From contig NZ_CP033116.1 in assembly GCF_009497895.1 (NCBI RefSeq), positions 372,001-436,000 of the forward strand: a stretch of DNA of 64,000 bases. The letters run 5' to 3'. Under the pieces are notes generated by a model that made no database searches, was not told the origin of the DNA, and saw only the letters and a list, made by a program, of their open reading frames with translations. This document shows, piece after piece, positions 36,201 through 50,105 of the stretch (position 1 is its first letter; every line of letters starts with the position of its first letter). Source of the DNA: Halopseudomonas pelagia (GTDB lineage: Bacteria; Pseudomonadota; Gammaproteobacteria; Pseudomonadales; Pseudomonadaceae). The position numbers and the translations under genes are program-made.

Positions 36201-38159
36201 CTACTGCCAGATCTCGGCATGTTCGGCGATCTGATCCAGCGCTTCAGGGTTGGCAAGTGCTTCCCGATTGGTGATCGGCTCGCGGCGCAGCAACTTGGCG
36301 ACGGCCAATTCGACCTTCTTGCCGCTACGGGTATAGGGCACCTGCTCAATCTGTACGATCCGCGCTGGTACATGCCGCGGGCTGGCATGCTCACGAATAC
36401 GCTGGCGGATGCGCTGGCGCAGCGCGTCGTCGAGCTGTTGCTGCGGATTCATCACTACCAGCAGCAGCACCCGCACATCCCCTTCCCAATCCTGACCGAC
36501 TACCAGGCTGTCGGCGATTTCTTCCAGAGTTTCTACCTGGCGGTAGATCTCCGCCGTGCCGATGCGCACGCCGCCTGGGTTCAAGGTTGCATCGCTGCGG
36601 CCATGGATGATGCAGCCGCCTTCGGCGTCGAACTCGATATAGTCGCCATGCGCCCACACCCCCGGAAACCGCTCGAAGTAAGCAGCGCGGTAGCGGCTGC
36701 CATCTTCATCGTTCCAGAACCCCAGCGGCATGCAGGGTGCCGGCTGCAGGCAGACCAGCTCCCCCCGCTCGCCGATAACCACCGCGCCATTTTCATCGAA
36801 GGCCTGCACGTCCATGCCGAGCATGCGGCACTGGATCACCCCACGACGCACCGGCAACAGAGGTGCAGCGCCGACAAAACAGGAGACGATGTCGGTGCCG
36901 CCGGAAATTGAGGCCAGCAACAGATCGGCCTTGACCGCCTGATAGACCCAGTCGTAATCCTCCGGCAACAGCGGAGAGCCGGTGGAGAGCAGCACGCGCA
37001 TTGGCTTTAGATCGAACTGCTGACCAGGCTGCAGATGGGCGTTCCGGCAACCGCCGAGAAACTTGGCGCTGGTACCGAAATGCGTGACGCGGTAATCCTC
37101 GGCCAATTGCCAGAGTGCGTTCAGATCAGGATGGCCGGGATTGCCATCGAACAGCACCAGTTCGGCACCGGTAACCAGCCCCGAGGCCAGCCAGTTCCAC
37201 ATCATCCAGCCACAGGTGGTGAAGTAGAACAGCACATCGTCCGGCCCCAGATCGCCGTGCAGCATCAGCTCCTTGCTGTGTTGGAGTAATGTGCCGCCGG
37301 CGCCATGCACGATGCACTTGGGCACTCCGGTGGTGCCTGAGGAGTAAAGGATATACAGCGGATGATCGAAGGGCAGCGCGGCGAATTGCAGTTCGGCGGC
37401 GGCGTGTTGTTGCTGTACCGCAGACCAGTCGACCACCCCTTCCGGAAGCGCCAGATCCGGCACATTGGCGATCATCAGCAACTGCTCGACCGAAGGCAAC
37501 TGGGAGCGCAACTCCAACGCCTGTTGCCGACGGTCGAATACCTTGCCGCCATAGCCATAAGCGTTCACGCAGATCAGCACCCGTGGCTCGATCTGGCTGA
37601 AGCGATCAAGAATGCCACTGGTGCCAAAATCCGGCGAGGCCGAGGACCAGACCGCACCGAGACTGGCGCAGGCCAACATACCGACGATCGCCTCGGGAAT
37701 ATTCGCCACCACGGCCGCCACGCGATCGCCGGGTAATACGCCGCTGTCGTTCAACCAGGCCGCCAGCGCCGCCACCTGATTCAAAAGGTCGGCGCGGCTC
37801 AGGGTAAAATCGGGCCGCGTCTCCGAGCGCGCATGCAAGGCTGGCGCTTGGGCGTCACCTTGCAACGCGTGACGCAACAGATTCTCGGCGAAGTTCAAGC
37901 GCACTTCGGGAAACCAGCGCGCGCCGGGCAGGGCATGACTTTCCAGCACCTTGCCCGCAGGCGTAGCAGCGATCACGCCGGTATAGTCCCAGATGCTCTG
38001 CCAAAACGCCTCGATGTCCGCTATCGACCACGCATGCAGCGCCTGATAATCCGTTCCGGGCGAGGCGCCTTGCGCCTGCAGCCAATAGCGGTAGCGCGCC
38101 ATGCGGCTATGGGACAGCGCATGCTGATCAGGGCGGTGCATTACGACAGGCAGGCTCAT
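36201..38159 (-). CDS. Acetoacetate-CoA ligase (acetoacetyl-CoA synthetase)
   Basis: 652 aa from ATG 38159 with CCGGAGA upstream; the frame extends to 38216 without a good ribosome site. ANL enzyme with an ACAS-type N-terminus, the adenylation motif YSSGTTGVPKCIVHG, GWMMWNWLASGL, and the C-terminal catalytic Lys in RSGKKVELAVAKLL. It activates acetoacetate for ketone-body or leucine catabolism and polyhydroxyalkanoate turnover. No thiolase or dehydrogenase partner is adjacent. Confidence 0.9.
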   Translation of the reverse strand: MSLPVVMHRPDQHALSHSRMARYRYWLQAQGASPGTDYQALHAWSIADIEAFWQSIWDYTGVIAATPAGKVLESHALPGARWFPEVRLNFAENLLRHALQGDAQAPALHARSETRPDFTLSRADLLNQVAALAAWLNDSGVLPGDRVAAVVANIPEAIVGMLACASLGAVWSSASPDFGTSGILDRFSQIEPRVLICVNAYGYGGKVFDRRQQALELRSQLPSVEQLLMIANVPDLALPEGVVDWSAVQQQHAAAELQFAALPFDHPLYILYSSGTTGVPKCIVHGAGGTLLQHSKELMLHGDLGPDDVLFYFTTCGWMMWNWLASGLVTGAELVLFDGNPGHPDLNALWQLAEDYRVTHFGTSAKFLGGCRNAHLQPGQQFDLKPMRVLLSTGSPLLPEDYDWVYQAVKADLLLASISGGTDIVSCFVGAAPLLPVRRGVIQCRMLGMDVQAFDENGAVVIGERGELVCLQPAPCMPLGFWNDEDGSRYRAAYFERFPGVWAHGDYIEFDAEGGCIIHGRSDATLNPGGVRIGTAEIYRQVETLEEIADSLVVGQDWEGDVRVLLLVVMNPQQQLDDALRQRIRQRIREHASPRHVPARIVQIEQVPYTRSGKKVELAVAKLLRREPITNREALANPEALDQIAEHAEIWQ

Positions 38160-38273
38160 GCGGATTCTCCGGCAACATTCTTTGGGCTTAATCCTAGCAT
38201 GAGCTTGATGCACCACTGAGGACAGCGCCGCTGCAATTCAGTACATTGCTCTGAACGTCCCGCGATTGAATGA

Positions 38274-39233
<960 letters not shown>

Positions 39234-39256
39234 CTGCAGGATGAGTCAGTGCAGGT

Positions 39257-40153
39257 TTAGTCAGCCTCGGCCTGAAGGTTAACCCGCAACCAATCCGCCA
39301 GGCGCGCTGATTGGGTTTGCGACGCGCGGGCGCTGGTCCAGAGTGTCAGACAGTTGGAGGTGCCGACAAAGCCCCAGGGCGCCAATAAGCGCCCAGCAGC
39401 GATGTCGTCAGCGACCAGTTGCTGCGGCGCGATCGCCACGCCCAGGCCGGCTAGCGCTGCTTCCAGCAGATAATACAGGTGCTCGAAGCCCTGACCCTGA
39501 TGCAGCTCGGCCGGATCGAGTCCGCTGGCTCTGGCCCAATCTGGCCAGGCTTGCTCGCGCGAGTGCGTATGCAGCAATGCTTCGGTGAAGAGTTTGTCTG
39601 CAGGCTGATCCAACAGCGCCGCCGCGCCCGCATAGCGCGGGCTGAACACCGGGCCAATACGCTCTTTGGCCAGCTCGTACACCTGCATATCCGCTGGCCA
39701 GGGTGGCTCGGCGAAGAGCAGCGTGGCACTGACGCCAGGCTTGCGCGGATCCATCTCGCCTTCGCTGGCAGACAGATGCAAATTCAAACCCGGCAGTTCG
39801 CTATTCAACCGGTCCAGCCGGGGAATAAACCAACGCGCCAGCAGACTGCCCGGGCAGGCCAGCAGAAAGGGTGCGTGCGCTTGCGCCTGACGAATATCAG
39901 CACAAGCGCTGCGCAGCCCATCGAAAGCATCGCGGCTGGCATCACGCAGCCTTCTGCCTGCCGGCGTCAGTTGCACGCCGCGACCAACTTTTTCAAACAG
40001 GCTGACGCCAAGCTCTTCTTCCAATGTGCGAATCTGGCGGCTGACCGCACCGTGCGTTACATTCAACTGTTCCGCAGCCTGGCTCACGCTTTCCAGTTGC
40101 GCTGCAACCTCGAAGGCCCTTAAGGCATTGAGTGAGGGAAGATCACGACTCAT
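39257..40153 (-). CDS. trpI: LysR-type activator of trpBA
   Basis: 298 aa. Winged helix-turn-helix at 1-65 ([26 protein letters not shown]) and an effector domain at 95-295. Divergent from trpBA with a TrpI-like operator between them, as in fluorescent pseudomonads, where TrpI with indole-3-glycerol phosphate activates trpBA. The GcvA-like subgroup sequence (ALRAFEVAA) is typical. Confidence 0.92.
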   Translation of the reverse strand: MSRDLPSLNALRAFEVAAQLESVSQAAEQLNVTHGAVSRQIRTLEEELGVSLFEKVGRGVQLTPAGRRLRDASRDAFDGLRSACADIRQAQAHAPFLLACPGSLLARWFIPRLDRLNSELPGLNLHLSASEGEMDPRKPGVSATLLFAEPPWPADMQVYELAKERIGPVFSPRYAGAAALLDQPADKLFTEALLHTHSREQAWPDWARASGLDPAELHQGQGFEHLYYLLEAALAGLGVAIAPQQLVADDIAAGRLLAPWGFVGTSNCLTLWTSARASQTQSARLADWLRVNLQAEAD

Positions 40154-40160
40154 ATCTATA

Positions 40161-40177
40161 TGTCACTTTTTCTCACA
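40161..40177. promoter_or_regulatory. TrpI operator
   Basis: TGTCAC-TTTTT-CTCACA corresponds to the TrpI site consensus TGTGAG-N5-CTCACA with two mismatches in one arm. It lies 8 nt before trpI and 77 nt before trpB. Confidence 0.65.
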
Positions 40178-40253
40178 GGTTCGTGCCATCTTATCGGTTT
40201 TTTTTCTCGCTTGCCTACCCTAGTCTGAGCGCAATTCAAAAGAGGTAGCGATT

Positions 40254-41465
40254 ATGCAGACCAACACCAATTTCAGTCGCGGTGCAGACGCCCAAGGCCA
40301 GTTCGGCTCCTTCGGTGGGCGTTTTGTCGCCGAGTCCCTGATGCCGCTGATTCTCGATCTTGAGCAGGCCTTCAACACCGCCCTGAGCGAGCCGAACTTT
40401 CTCGCCGAGCTCGACCGCTTTCAGGCCGAGTTCGTCGGCCGGCCCAGCCCGCTGTATTTTGCCGAGCGCCTGACCGAGCTGTATGGCGGCGCCAAGATCT
40501 ACTTCAAGCGCGAAGAGCTGAACCACACCGGCGCGCACAAGATCAACAACTGCATCGGTCAGGTGCTGCTGGCCAAGCGCATGGGCAAAACCCGGATCAT
40601 CGCCGAAACGGGCGCCGGCATGCACGGCGTGGCGACCGCCACCGTGGCGGCGCGCTTCGGCTTGCCCTGTGTGGTCTATATGGGCGCCACCGATATCGAA
40701 CGCCAGCGCGATAATGTTTCACGCATGCGCCTGATGGGCGCCGAGATCGTGCCCGTCACCTCCGGCACCGGCACCCTGAAGGACGCGATGAACGAGGCAT
40801 TACGCGACTGGGTCACCAATGTCGACAACACCTTTTACATGATCGGCACGGTTGCCGGTCCGCATCCCTATCCCACCATGGTCCGCGAGTTCCAGGCGGT
40901 AATAGGCCGGGAAACGCGAGTGCAGATGCAAGCCCGCGAAGGGCGCCTGCCCGATAGCCTGGTGGCCTGCATTGGCGGCGGCTCGAATGCGATGGGGCTG
41001 TTTCACGCGTTTCTGGATGACCCCAGCGTGCAGCTGATTGGCGTGGAAGCCGCCGGTGAAGGCCTGGACAGCGGCAAGCATGCTGCCAGCCTCAAAGGCG
41101 GCGTGGCCGGTGTGTTGCACGGCAACCGCACCTACCTGCTGCAGGACAACGACGGCCAGATCACCGACGCGCATTCGGTCTCCGCCGGCCTGGATTACCC
41201 GGGTATCGGCCCGGAACACGCCTGGTTGCACGAACAGGGCCGGGTCGATTATGCCGCGGTGACCGACACCGAGGCGCTGGATGCTTTCCATGTCTGCTGT
41301 CGCCAGGAGGGTATTATTCCGGCACTGGAAACCGCCCACGCGCTGGCAGAAGTCGCCAAGCGCGCGCCGCTGTTGCCCAAGGATCATCTGATGGTTGTCT
41401 GCCTGTCCGGTCGCGGTGACAAGGACATGCCGACCGTATTGCGTCTGATGGAGGAAAAAGCATGA
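40254..41465 (+). CDS. trpB: Tryptophan synthase beta subunit
   Basis: 403 aa. PLP Lys in [13 protein letters not shown], the catalytic Glu in AETGAGMHG, the glycine-rich phosphate loop GGGSNAMG, and the C-terminal [10 protein letters not shown]. It condenses indole with serine. An AGAGGT ribosome site precedes the ATG, and the stop overlaps trpA by ATGA. Confidence 0.97.
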   Translation: MQTNTNFSRGADAQGQFGSFGGRFVAESLMPLILDLEQAFNTALSEPNFLAELDRFQAEFVGRPSPLYFAERLTELYGGAKIYFKREELNHTGAHKINNCIGQVLLAKRMGKTRIIAETGAGMHGVATATVAARFGLPCVVYMGATDIERQRDNVSRMRLMGAEIVPVTSGTGTLKDAMNEALRDWVTNVDNTFYMIGTVAGPHPYPTMVREFQAVIGRETRVQMQAREGRLPDSLVACIGGGSNAMGLFHAFLDDPSVQLIGVEAAGEGLDSGKHAASLKGGVAGVLHGNRTYLLQDNDGQITDAHSVSAGLDYPGIGPEHAWLHEQGRVDYAAVTDTEALDAFHVCCRQEGIIPALETAHALAEVAKRAPLLPKDHLMVVCLSGRGDKDMPTVLRLMEEKA

Positions 41466-42277
41466 CCTCACGTTTAGCCGGACGCTTTGCCGAACTCAAA
41501 GCCGCCAACCGTTCCGCGCTGGTGACCTATATCTGTGCGGGTGACCCTGGCTATGACGCCAGTCTGTCACTGCTCAAGCAATTGCCGGCGGCAGGCGCGG
41601 ACGTCATCGAGCTGGGCATGCCCTTCAGCGATCCGATGGCCGATGGCCCGACCATTCAGGCCGCTGCCGTGCGAGCGTTGAATGCGGGGCAAACGCAACT
41701 GAAAACTCTGGAAATGGTTCGCCAGTTTCGCCTTGAGGATCAGAGCACCCCGCTGGTGCTGATGGGCTATTACAACCCGATCTACCGCTATGGTCCCGAA
41801 GCCTTTATGCGTGATGCCCGGGAAGCGGGTGTGGATGGTCTGTTGATTGTCGATCTGCCTGCCGAGCACGACAGCGAACTGGGCCCCCTGGCACGCGAAG
41901 CGGGGCTGGACATGATTCGTATGGCCACGCCGACTACCGACGCCAAACGGCTACCAGCAGTACTGGATCGCGCCAGCGGTTTTCTCTACTACGTGTCGCT
42001 CAATGGCGTGACCGGGGTAGGGCAGGCGGACAACGCCACGGTGCGCGATGCGATTGGCGCGATTCAGCAGCAGACTGATCTGCCGGTCTGTGTCGGCTTT
42101 GGCGTTCGCACGCCGGAGCAGGCAGCGCGCTTTGCGCTGGACGCCGAAGGTGTTGTGGTGGGGTCGGCGCTGGTCGAGCAGATCGCCAATGCCGATTCGC
42201 CGGAGCAGGGGGTCAAGGATGTGCTGAGTCTGGTATCGGTTCTGTCGCAAGCGGTGCAGCAGGCACGCAGTCAGTAA
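41462..42277 (+). CDS. trpA: Tryptophan synthase alpha subunit
   Basis: 271 aa TIM barrel. Catalytic Glu and Asp in [19 protein letters not shown], phosphate-binding [10 protein letters not shown] and [11 protein letters not shown]. It cleaves indole-3-glycerol phosphate and channels indole to TrpB. Overlaps trpB by 4 nt. Confidence 0.97.
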   Translation: MTSRLAGRFAELKAANRSALVTYICAGDPGYDASLSLLKQLPAAGADVIELGMPFSDPMADGPTIQAAAVRALNAGQTQLKTLEMVRQFRLEDQSTPLVLMGYYNPIYRYGPEAFMRDAREAGVDGLLIVDLPAEHDSELGPLAREAGLDMIRMATPTTDAKRLPAVLDRASGFLYYVSLNGVTGVGQADNATVRDAIGAIQQQTDLPVCVGFGVRTPEQAARFALDAEGVVVGSALVEQIANADSPEQGVKDVLSLVSVLSQAVQQARSQ

Positions 42278-42376
42278 CTCACCGGGAAGGCCGAGTTCCA
42301 TCTGAATCATCTGCGCTGCACGCTATATCGCTTGGTCCGAAGGGAACTCGACTCTTCCAGAGCTAGGCATTTGCTT

Positions 42377-42441
42377 GGTGGGAGCGCCGGCCTCGGCGCG
42401 AAGGCGGAGTCCGTTTTCGCCGCGGGGCCGCGGCTCCTACC
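42377..42441. repeat. REP-like palindromic element
   Basis: The outer arms GGTGGGAGC and GGCTCCTACC (about 9 pairing bases) enclose GC-rich inner repeats (CGCCGGCCTCGGCG, TTCGCCGCGGGGCCGCGG). GTGGGAGC...GCTCCTAC is a familiar core of Pseudomonas REP/BIME sequences. It sits alone in the 214-nt gap between the convergent trpA and aroE genes and may help end transcription. Confidence 0.65.
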
Positions 42442-42491
42442 GTTAATGGTGTTAACAATGCCTTGGTTCAGCGCCTACCGCCATAGCCTAG

Positions 42492-44245
<1,754 letters not shown>

Positions 44246-44803
44246 TCAGGACGGGCGGATGATCTGGTCGGTCTGCAAGTCCCTGATGATACTGGGATTG
44301 CGCTGCCCACCCAATGCGCCAGGCACAATTGCATCCAGATTCTGATGAAAATACTGCTCCACGCGCAAACGCGAACGCGCCGCCGGCCGACCTGAAGGGT
44401 TAGCCGAAGTCGACACCAGTGGCCCACAGACTGCACACAACTGTCGGATCAATGGATGCGAGCTGACGCGCAACGCGACCGTCTCATGCTGCCCGGTGAT
44501 CCACGGCGGCAAGCGATCCTGATGGGGTACCAGCCAGGTGTTGGCGCCGGGCCAGGACAGCCGCAGTTTGGCCAACTGACCATCCGGCAAATCCCACAAC
44601 AGGAAATCAAACTGTTCAATCTCGCCGGCGACTAAAATAAGGCCCTTTTCCACCGGGCGTTGCTTCAGTTCCAGAAGCCGCTCGACCGCATCAGCCTTCC
44701 AGGGATGGCAACCCAGCCCCCAAACCGCCTCAGTCGGATAGGCAATCACGCCGCCTGCATGAAGAATGCGTTCTACCTGTCTGATACGCCAGTTTGCCAA
44801 CAT
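44246..44803 (-). CDS. tsaC: L-threonylcarbamoyladenylate synthase
   Basis: 185 aa YrdC-domain protein covering essentially the whole chain. Seen: [14 protein letters not shown], the KQRP.KG segment ([12 protein letters not shown]), and the substrate-pocket motif [11 protein letters not shown]. It makes threonylcarbamoyl-AMP for the t6A37 modification of tRNAs reading ANN codons. The gene order dprA-tsaC-hemF-aroE is usual in gammaproteobacteria. Confidence 0.93.
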   Translation of the reverse strand: MLANWRIRQVERILHAGGVIAYPTEAVWGLGCHPWKADAVERLLELKQRPVEKGLILVAGEIEQFDFLLWDLPDGQLAKLRLSWPGANTWLVPHQDRLPPWITGQHETVALRVSSHPLIRQLCAVCGPLVSTSANPSGRPAARSRLRVEQYFHQNLDAIVPGALGGQRNPSIIRDLQTDQIIRPS

Positions 44804-44878
44804 GCTGTCCTCGATAAGCCATCAATGCTGTGACAGTATCCGAGCCACGCCGCAGGCTCAAGCGCTTAGGCGTGGCGA

Positions 44879-45991
44879 TCAGCGGCGGGAAAACCCATGC
44901 GGGGTTTGCTGAACGTGGCCGGCCAGTTCCAGATCCAGCAGCTCGTACATCACCTGCTCCACCGCCAGACCACTGTGCTGGCTGAGCCAGTCAATACTCG
45001 CTGGCTGATGGTCCAGGCAGCGCCATAATGGGCTATCAGGCGCCTGTGTGACATCGTCATAACCTTCGGCCGCAGCCAGTGCGGCTTTCAGCGGCAGCTT
45101 CAATACGTCCAGCACATCCTGCACTGTCTCGACCAGATGCGCGCCCTGGCGCAACAGCTGATGGCAGCCCTTGGCCTGGGAGTTGTGGATTGAGCCGGGC
45201 ATGGCAAAGACTTCGCGATTTTGCTCCAGCGCCAGGCGCGCGGTAATCAGCGAGCCGCTGTTAAGGCTGGCCTCGACCACCAGCGTGCCCAAGCTCAGAC
45301 CGCTGATAATCCGGTTTCTTTGTGGAAACTGGCCCGGCTGCGCTGATGCATCCGGCGGCAATTCCGATACCAGCAAGCCGCCCTTTTCAACAATCTGCGC
45401 GGCCAGCGCTTTATGTCGCCTGGGGTAACAGTTGTCCAGCCCCGTGCCCCATACCGCGATTGTCTGACCCTCCGCATCCAGCGCGCCCTGATGGCAGGCG
45501 CCGTCGATGCCCAAGGCCATGCCACTGGTCACCAGCAAGCCACTGGCGGTAAAGCTGCGGGCAAAGGCGCGCGCGGTCGCGGCGCCGTGCGGGCCAGGGT
45601 GGCGGGTGCCGACCATCGCCAGTTGCGGATCATGCAGCAAGCCGGGATCACCGCGCAGATACAGCAGGGGTGGGGGGTCAGCAATCTCTCTGAGCAAGGA
45701 GGGATAGTCCGGCGAGTCCAGACACAGCACGCTGCATCCGGATTGCTCCAACCAGGTCTGCACCCGCTCGAAACGCGCCAACAGCGCGGCATCACCGCGC
45801 TGCCAGGCTTGTACGGATTCGATAGCGCGCGGTTTGAGTCCGAGTGATTGCAGACGCAACAGATCGGCGTCGAGCACATCGGCGAGGCAAGGGAAGTGCG
45901 GTAAAAGGCGGGTGACGGCGCGTGCGCCAAACCCATCAAGCAGAGACAGAACCACAAAGGCCTGTCGGCTATCGGACAGGGGGTAGTGCAT
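44879..45991 (-). CDS. dprA: DNA-processing protein DprA
   Basis: 370 aa. SAM-like N-terminal helices (1-70), a Rossmann-like core (about 80-285) with VGTRHPGPHG, SGMALGIDGACHQGAL, QRNRIISGLS and SLITARLALEQNREVFAMPG, and a C-terminal winged helix (about 310-368). It loads RecA on incoming single-stranded DNA during transformation. The gene is conserved in pseudomonads whether or not competence has been shown. Confidence 0.94.
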   Translation of the reverse strand: MHYPLSDSRQAFVVLSLLDGFGARAVTRLLPHFPCLADVLDADLLRLQSLGLKPRAIESVQAWQRGDAALLARFERVQTWLEQSGCSVLCLDSPDYPSLLREIADPPPLLYLRGDPGLLHDPQLAMVGTRHPGPHGAATARAFARSFTASGLLVTSGMALGIDGACHQGALDAEGQTIAVWGTGLDNCYPRRHKALAAQIVEKGGLLVSELPPDASAQPGQFPQRNRIISGLSLGTLVVEASLNSGSLITARLALEQNREVFAMPGSIHNSQAKGCHQLLRQGAHLVETVQDVLDVLKLPLKAALAAAEGYDDVTQAPDSPLWRCLDHQPASIDWLSQHSGLAVEQVMYELLDLELAGHVQQTPHGFSRR

Positions 45992-46061
45992 GGATCATCC
46001 TTGATCAGAACGCGGCACCGCCCGTTTCAGGCGGTGCCTCAAGACTTTGAAAATCCCAGAC

Positions 46062-47087
46062 TCAGGGATTGCGTACCTTGTCCATGATCGCCATCTGACG
46101 GCTGGCTTCCAACACGATGCCATAGCTCATCTTGTCATAGGCGCGGAACACCATCATCAAACCGGCGTGCTCATCGGGCAGGCTGACCTGATCATTCTGC
46201 ACGCGGTCACGTACCACTTCACCGGTCTTGAAGATCGACAGCACGCTGCCTTCCTTGAGACCGTCCCGAGCGCCCTTGTTGATCAGTACCACATCGTACT
46301 GGCCAATCTGAGTGACTCCATTGGGTACGTCCAGAATCAGGCCATCAATCTCGCCGGCCGGCTCACTGGGGAAGAAGGTGGACGCCAGCGGGCGCTCCTC
46401 GGTAGGCAGCAGACGATCGTTAACGCGGATCTCCTGATTGCTACGCGAGATATCCAGAGTCGCGATATCACGTTCAATGGCCGCTACTTCGCCATGGCCC
46501 AGCTCCTGGGCGTGAATACCGAGAAACTCACCTGTCTGTGGATCGGTATAGGCCTTCTCACGGCGGTAGATGCCATAGCCCGGAATCGACGGATCGATGT
46601 CGCCACGTGCATAGACGCGACTGCCCGCACCTGCCACCACACTCTCCGCCTGACCGCCGATAATGTAAGGCGCGGCTTCCAGTACAGCGGGGTCATCAAT
46701 AATACGGCCGGCCCTGAGAAAGGCGTTGATCGCTTCCAACGGAATGGTCGGAATCGCTTCGGCAATTGGCTGCGAGCGTACGGTAGGAGCCAGTTTGATA
46801 TTGCCGCCCTGACCGCGATTGACCATCAACCGCGGCTGGCCATCGATATACACCAGCGAGATCATATCGCCGGGATAAATCAGATGAGGGTTATTGATCT
46901 GCGGGTTCGCATGCCATATTTCTGGCCATTTCCATGGCAGGTTAAGGAAGCGCCCGGCGATATCCCAAAGTGTATCCCCCTTCACAACCTGGTACCGTTC
47001 CGGATGACCATCCCTAAAAACGGGCTCCTGTGCCTGCGCCCAAAAACTGATTGAGAGCAGCAGAAGGCCGAGTAATGTTTTCCTCAT
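46062..47087 (-). CDS. LysM peptidoglycan-binding protein
   Basis: 341 aa. A Sec signal peptide (1-19, ending FWAQAQ) is followed by one LysM domain at about 30-85 (YQVVKGDTLWDIAGRFL, INNPHLIYPGDMISL) and a 250-residue C-terminal region without a known motif. The position next to dprA and divergent from def matches P. aeruginosa PA0020. Probably periplasmic and cell-wall bound. A long frame on the opposite strand is a G+C artefact. Confidence 0.9.
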   Translation of the reverse strand: MRKTLLGLLLLSISFWAQAQEPVFRDGHPERYQVVKGDTLWDIAGRFLNLPWKWPEIWHANPQINNPHLIYPGDMISLVYIDGQPRLMVNRGQGGNIKLAPTVRSQPIAEAIPTIPLEAINAFLRAGRIIDDPAVLEAAPYIIGGQAESVVAGAGSRVYARGDIDPSIPGYGIYRREKAYTDPQTGEFLGIHAQELGHGEVAAIERDIATLDISRSNQEIRVNDRLLPTEERPLASTFFPSEPAGEIDGLILDVPNGVTQIGQYDVVLINKGARDGLKEGSVLSIFKTGEVVRDRVQNDQVSLPDEHAGLMMVFRAYDKMSYGIVLEASRQMAIMDKVRNP

Positions 47088-47226
47088 GACATGAATCCCT
47101 TTATTATAGAGGCCAGCAACCAGGTTTGACGGAGGCTTTAATACGTCAAATCCGTTCTATTTCCAAGCTGCTCATCATCTTAGCAGCACAAATTAGATTT
47201 ATTCCACAATTGCGTCACAAACAGAC

Positions 47227-47739
47227 ATGGCCATATTAAACATTTTAGAATTTCCTGACCCACGCCTGCGGACCATTGCTAAACCAGTGGTGGCGGTGGA
47301 TGCGCGCATCCGTCAGTTGGTCGACGATATGTTCGAAACCATGTACGACGCTCCGGGTATTGGCCTGGCAGCGACCCAGGTGAATGTGCACGAACGGGTG
47401 GTGGTAATCGACATTTCCGAGGACAACAACGACCCGCGGGTGTTTATTAACCCCGAACTAGAGCCTTTGACCGAGGACCTGGAGGGAATGCAGGAGGGTT
47501 GCCTGTCAGTCCCCGGCTTTTATGAAACCGTTACCCGTCCCGAACGCGTGCGGGTCAAGGCGTTGAACCGCGAGGGTGAGGCCTTTGACGAGGTCTGCGA
47601 GGGTTTGCTGGCAGTGTGTATTCAACACGAATGCGATCACCTGAACGGCAAGCTGTTCGTCGATTACCTTTCTAACCTGAAACGTGACCGGATTCGCAAA
47701 AAACTGGAAAAGTTGCACAAGCAACAGGCCAGCGCCTGA
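47227..47739 (+). CDS. def: Peptide deformylase
   Basis: 170 aa. All three family motifs: [17 protein letters not shown] with the metal Cys, and QHECDHLNG with two metal His and the catalytic Glu. It removes the formyl group from nascent proteins. The 139-nt AT-rich gap to the divergent LysM gene should hold both promoters. A terminator lies between def and fmt. Confidence 0.97.
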   Translation: MAILNILEFPDPRLRTIAKPVVAVDARIRQLVDDMFETMYDAPGIGLAATQVNVHERVVVIDISEDNNDPRVFINPELEPLTEDLEGMQEGCLSVPGFYETVTRPERVRVKALNREGEAFDEVCEGLLAVCIQHECDHLNGKLFVDYLSNLKRDRIRKKLEKLHKQQASA

Positions 47740-47755
47740 CGCCCAACCGCATTGC

Positions 47756-47783
47756 AAGGCTTGCTTCGGCAAGCCTTTTTATT
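47756..47783 (+). terminator. Intrinsic terminator or attenuator between def and fmt
   Basis: A perfect 9-bp stem AAGGCTTGC/GCAAGCCTT with a TTCG tetraloop is followed by a run of T residues. It ends 20 nt before the fmt start, so it can reduce readthrough from def into fmt. Confidence 0.85.
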
Positions 47784-47802
47784 TAGCCGTATCAGGAACA
47801 GC

Positions 47803-48756
47803 ATGGACTCCTCTTCTCTACGTATTGTTTTCGCTGGCACCCCGGAATTTGCCGCTGCCCACCTGCAGGCGCTGATAAACGCCAAGTTGCAGGTCGTTGG
47901 CGTATACAGCCAGCCGGACCGCCCCGCCGGCCGTGGGCAGAAGGTGGCCATGAGCGCGGTCAAGCAACTGGCGCTGCAGCATGGGCTGCCGGTGTTCCAG
48001 CCTGCCAGCCTGCGTAATGAAGAAGCACAGGCAGAACTGGCCGCGCTGAAACCCGACCTGTTCGTCGTGGTCGCCTACGGTTTGATCCTGCCGCAAGCGG
48101 TGCTGGATATTCCTCGCCTGGGCTGCATCAATAGCCATGCCTCGCTGTTGCCACGCTGGCGCGGCGCCGCGCCGATTCAGCGGGCGATTGAGGCTGGCGA
48201 CAGCGAAAGCGGCGTCACCGTCATGCGTATGGAAGCCGGGCTGGATACCGGCCCTATGCTGCTCAAGGTTCGCACCCCCATCGCCGACATTGACACCGGC
48301 GGCAGTCTGCACGACCGGCTCGCACAGCTGGGTCCCGAGGCGGTCATTCAAGCTATCGCTGGACTGGCGGCAGGCACGCTGGAAGGCGAGGTTCAGGACG
48401 ATGGGTTGGCGACCTACGCGCACAAGCTTAACAAGGCCGAAGCGGCTATCGATTGGCAACGTCCCGCGTTGGAGCTGAGCCGACTGATACGGGCGTTCAA
48501 TCCTTGGCCACTGGCCCACGCTGGCTGGCAGGGAAAAGCGCTGAAAGTGCACGCCGCCGAGCCGGAAACCGACAACGGCCAACCCGGTGAAATTCTCGAC
48601 TGCAGCAAAGCCGGGCTACTGGTCGGTTGCGGCACCGGAAGCTTGCGCCTGACCCGGCTGCAGTTACCCGGCGGCAAGCCGCTGAACTTCAGCGATATCT
48701 ATAATGCCCGGCGCGACCAGTTTGCCCCAGGGCAGCGGCTGGACAACGGCCTGTGA
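47803..48756 (+). CDS. fmt: Methionyl-tRNA formyltransferase
   Basis: 317 aa from ATG 47803 with AGGAA upstream; an open frame to 47752 runs through the terminator and is not the start. Signatures: [14 protein letters not shown], the formyl-donor site [18 protein letters not shown] with catalytic Asn/His, and a C-terminal tRNA-binding domain (about 205-317). It overlaps rsmB by GTGA. Confidence 0.97.
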   Translation: MDSSSLRIVFAGTPEFAAAHLQALINAKLQVVGVYSQPDRPAGRGQKVAMSAVKQLALQHGLPVFQPASLRNEEAQAELAALKPDLFVVVAYGLILPQAVLDIPRLGCINSHASLLPRWRGAAPIQRAIEAGDSESGVTVMRMEAGLDTGPMLLKVRTPIADIDTGGSLHDRLAQLGPEAVIQAIAGLAAGTLEGEVQDDGLATYAHKLNKAEAAIDWQRPALELSRLIRAFNPWPLAHAGWQGKALKVHAAEPETDNGQPGEILDCSKAGLLVGCGTGSLRLTRLQLPGGKPLNFSDIYNARRDQFAPGQRLDNGL

Positions 48757-50105
48757 GCCCGCGCCTGGCTGCTGCCAATGCGTTAGCGACCGTGATGGCC
48801 GGCAAGGCATCTTTGGGTACCAGCCTGCCCGCGCAAATGCAGCATGTCTCCGAGCGCGATCAGGCGCTGACCCAGGAACTGGCGTTTGGTACCGCACGCT
48901 GGTTTCAACGCTTGGACGGCCTGGCTAACGCGCTGCTGGAAAAACCCCTGAAAGCCGCCGACCGGGATCTGCACGCACTGCTGCTGGTGGGCCTTTATCA
49001 ACTGCTGTTTACTCGCATTCCAGCCCACGCCGCGATTGATGAAACGGTAAATGCCGCCAAAGCGCTGAAAAAGCCATGGGCCAAGGGTTTGCTCAACGCC
49101 GTGTTGCGTCGCGCGCAGCGCGAAAGCGAGGCGCTACTGGATGGGCTGGAACGCGACCCAACTATTCGCCTGGCGCATCCCCGCTGGCTGCAGAAGCAGC
49201 TCAAGGCAGACTGGCCGCAGCATTGGGAAGCAATCTGTGCCGCCAACAACCAGCACCCGCCGATGACCCTGCGCGTGAATGCGTTGCAAGGTACGCGCGA
49301 GGATTATCTGACCAGCCTGCTTGAATCCGGCTTCGCTGCTACTGCCAGCGAGTTCAGCCCGGTGGGTGTCAGCCTTGAGCAATCCTGCGACGTCTATCGT
49401 TTGCCTGCATTCGATAAGGGCGGGGTCAGCGTTCAGGATGAAGCAGCGCAGTTGGCTACGCCTCTGCTTGAACTGCAATCCGGGCAACGTGTGCTGGATG
49501 CCTGCTGCGCCCCGGGTGGCAAGACCTGCCACATACTTGAACTGCAACCAGCACTGCAGGAGCTGGTTGCGCTGGACCTGGAGCCGCGACGGCTGCAACG
49601 GGTACGCGAAAACCTGCAGCGTCTGGGCTTGAGCGCGACATTGAAGGCAGCAGACGGTCGCGACCTCGACGCCTGGTGGGATGGCCAGCCGTTCCAGCGC
49701 ATCCTGCTCGATGCCCCTTGTTCCGCCACCGGCGTTATTCGCCGGCATCCGGACATCAAGCTGACTCGCCAGGCCGAAGATATTGCTGCACTGGCGACCC
49801 TGCAGGGCGAGCTGCTCGACCGCCTCTGGCAGACGCTCGAGGTCGGCGGCATTCTGGTGTACGCCACCTGTTCGGTATTGCCCGAGGAAAACACTGAGGT
49901 GATTGATGACTTTCTTCAGCGCCAGCCCGGCGCAAGGGAGCTGTCTATCGTCGCCGACTACGGCCTGCCGCAGCCGCATGGTCGGCAGTTGTTGCCGCAA
50001 GAGAATGGCCATGATGGCTTCTATCTGGCAAAACTGATGAAAGTTAGCGCCAGCCACACGGCACGGAGCTACACTCCTGAGGATAAGGGGACAGCCGTTA
50101 CATGA
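48753..50105 (+). CDS. rsmB: 16S rRNA m5C967 methyltransferase
   Basis: 450 aa from GTG 48753. An N-terminal NusB-like RNA-binding domain (1-140) is followed by the SAM-dependent methyltransferase fold, with SAM motif [16 protein letters not shown], motif [17 protein letters not shown] and motif [16 protein letters not shown] carrying the two catalytic cysteines. It overlaps both fmt and trkA by 4 nt. Confidence 0.95.
   Translation: MSPRLAAANALATVMAGKASLGTSLPAQMQHVSERDQALTQELAFGTARWFQRLDGLANALLEKPLKAADRDLHALLLVGLYQLLFTRIPAHAAIDETVNAAKALKKPWAKGLLNAVLRRAQRESEALLDGLERDPTIRLAHPRWLQKQLKADWPQHWEAICAANNQHPPMTLRVNALQGTREDYLTSLLESGFAATASEFSPVGVSLEQSCDVYRLPAFDKGGVSVQDEAAQLATPLLELQSGQRVLDACCAPGGKTCHILELQPALQELVALDLEPRRLQRVRENLQRLGLSATLKAADGRDLDAWWDGQPFQRILLDAPCSATGVIRRHPDIKLTRQAEDIAALATLQGELLDRLWQTLEVGGILVYATCSVLPEENTEVIDDFLQRQPGARELSIVADYGLPQPHGRQLLPQENGHDGFYLAKLMKVSASHTARSYTPEDKGTAVT

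Noticed and set aside
46047-47054. 335-codon open frame antisense to the LysM gene
   Set aside because: It mirrors codon structure of the real gene on the other strand, has no signal, domain or ribosome site, and the LysM protein is clearly genuine.
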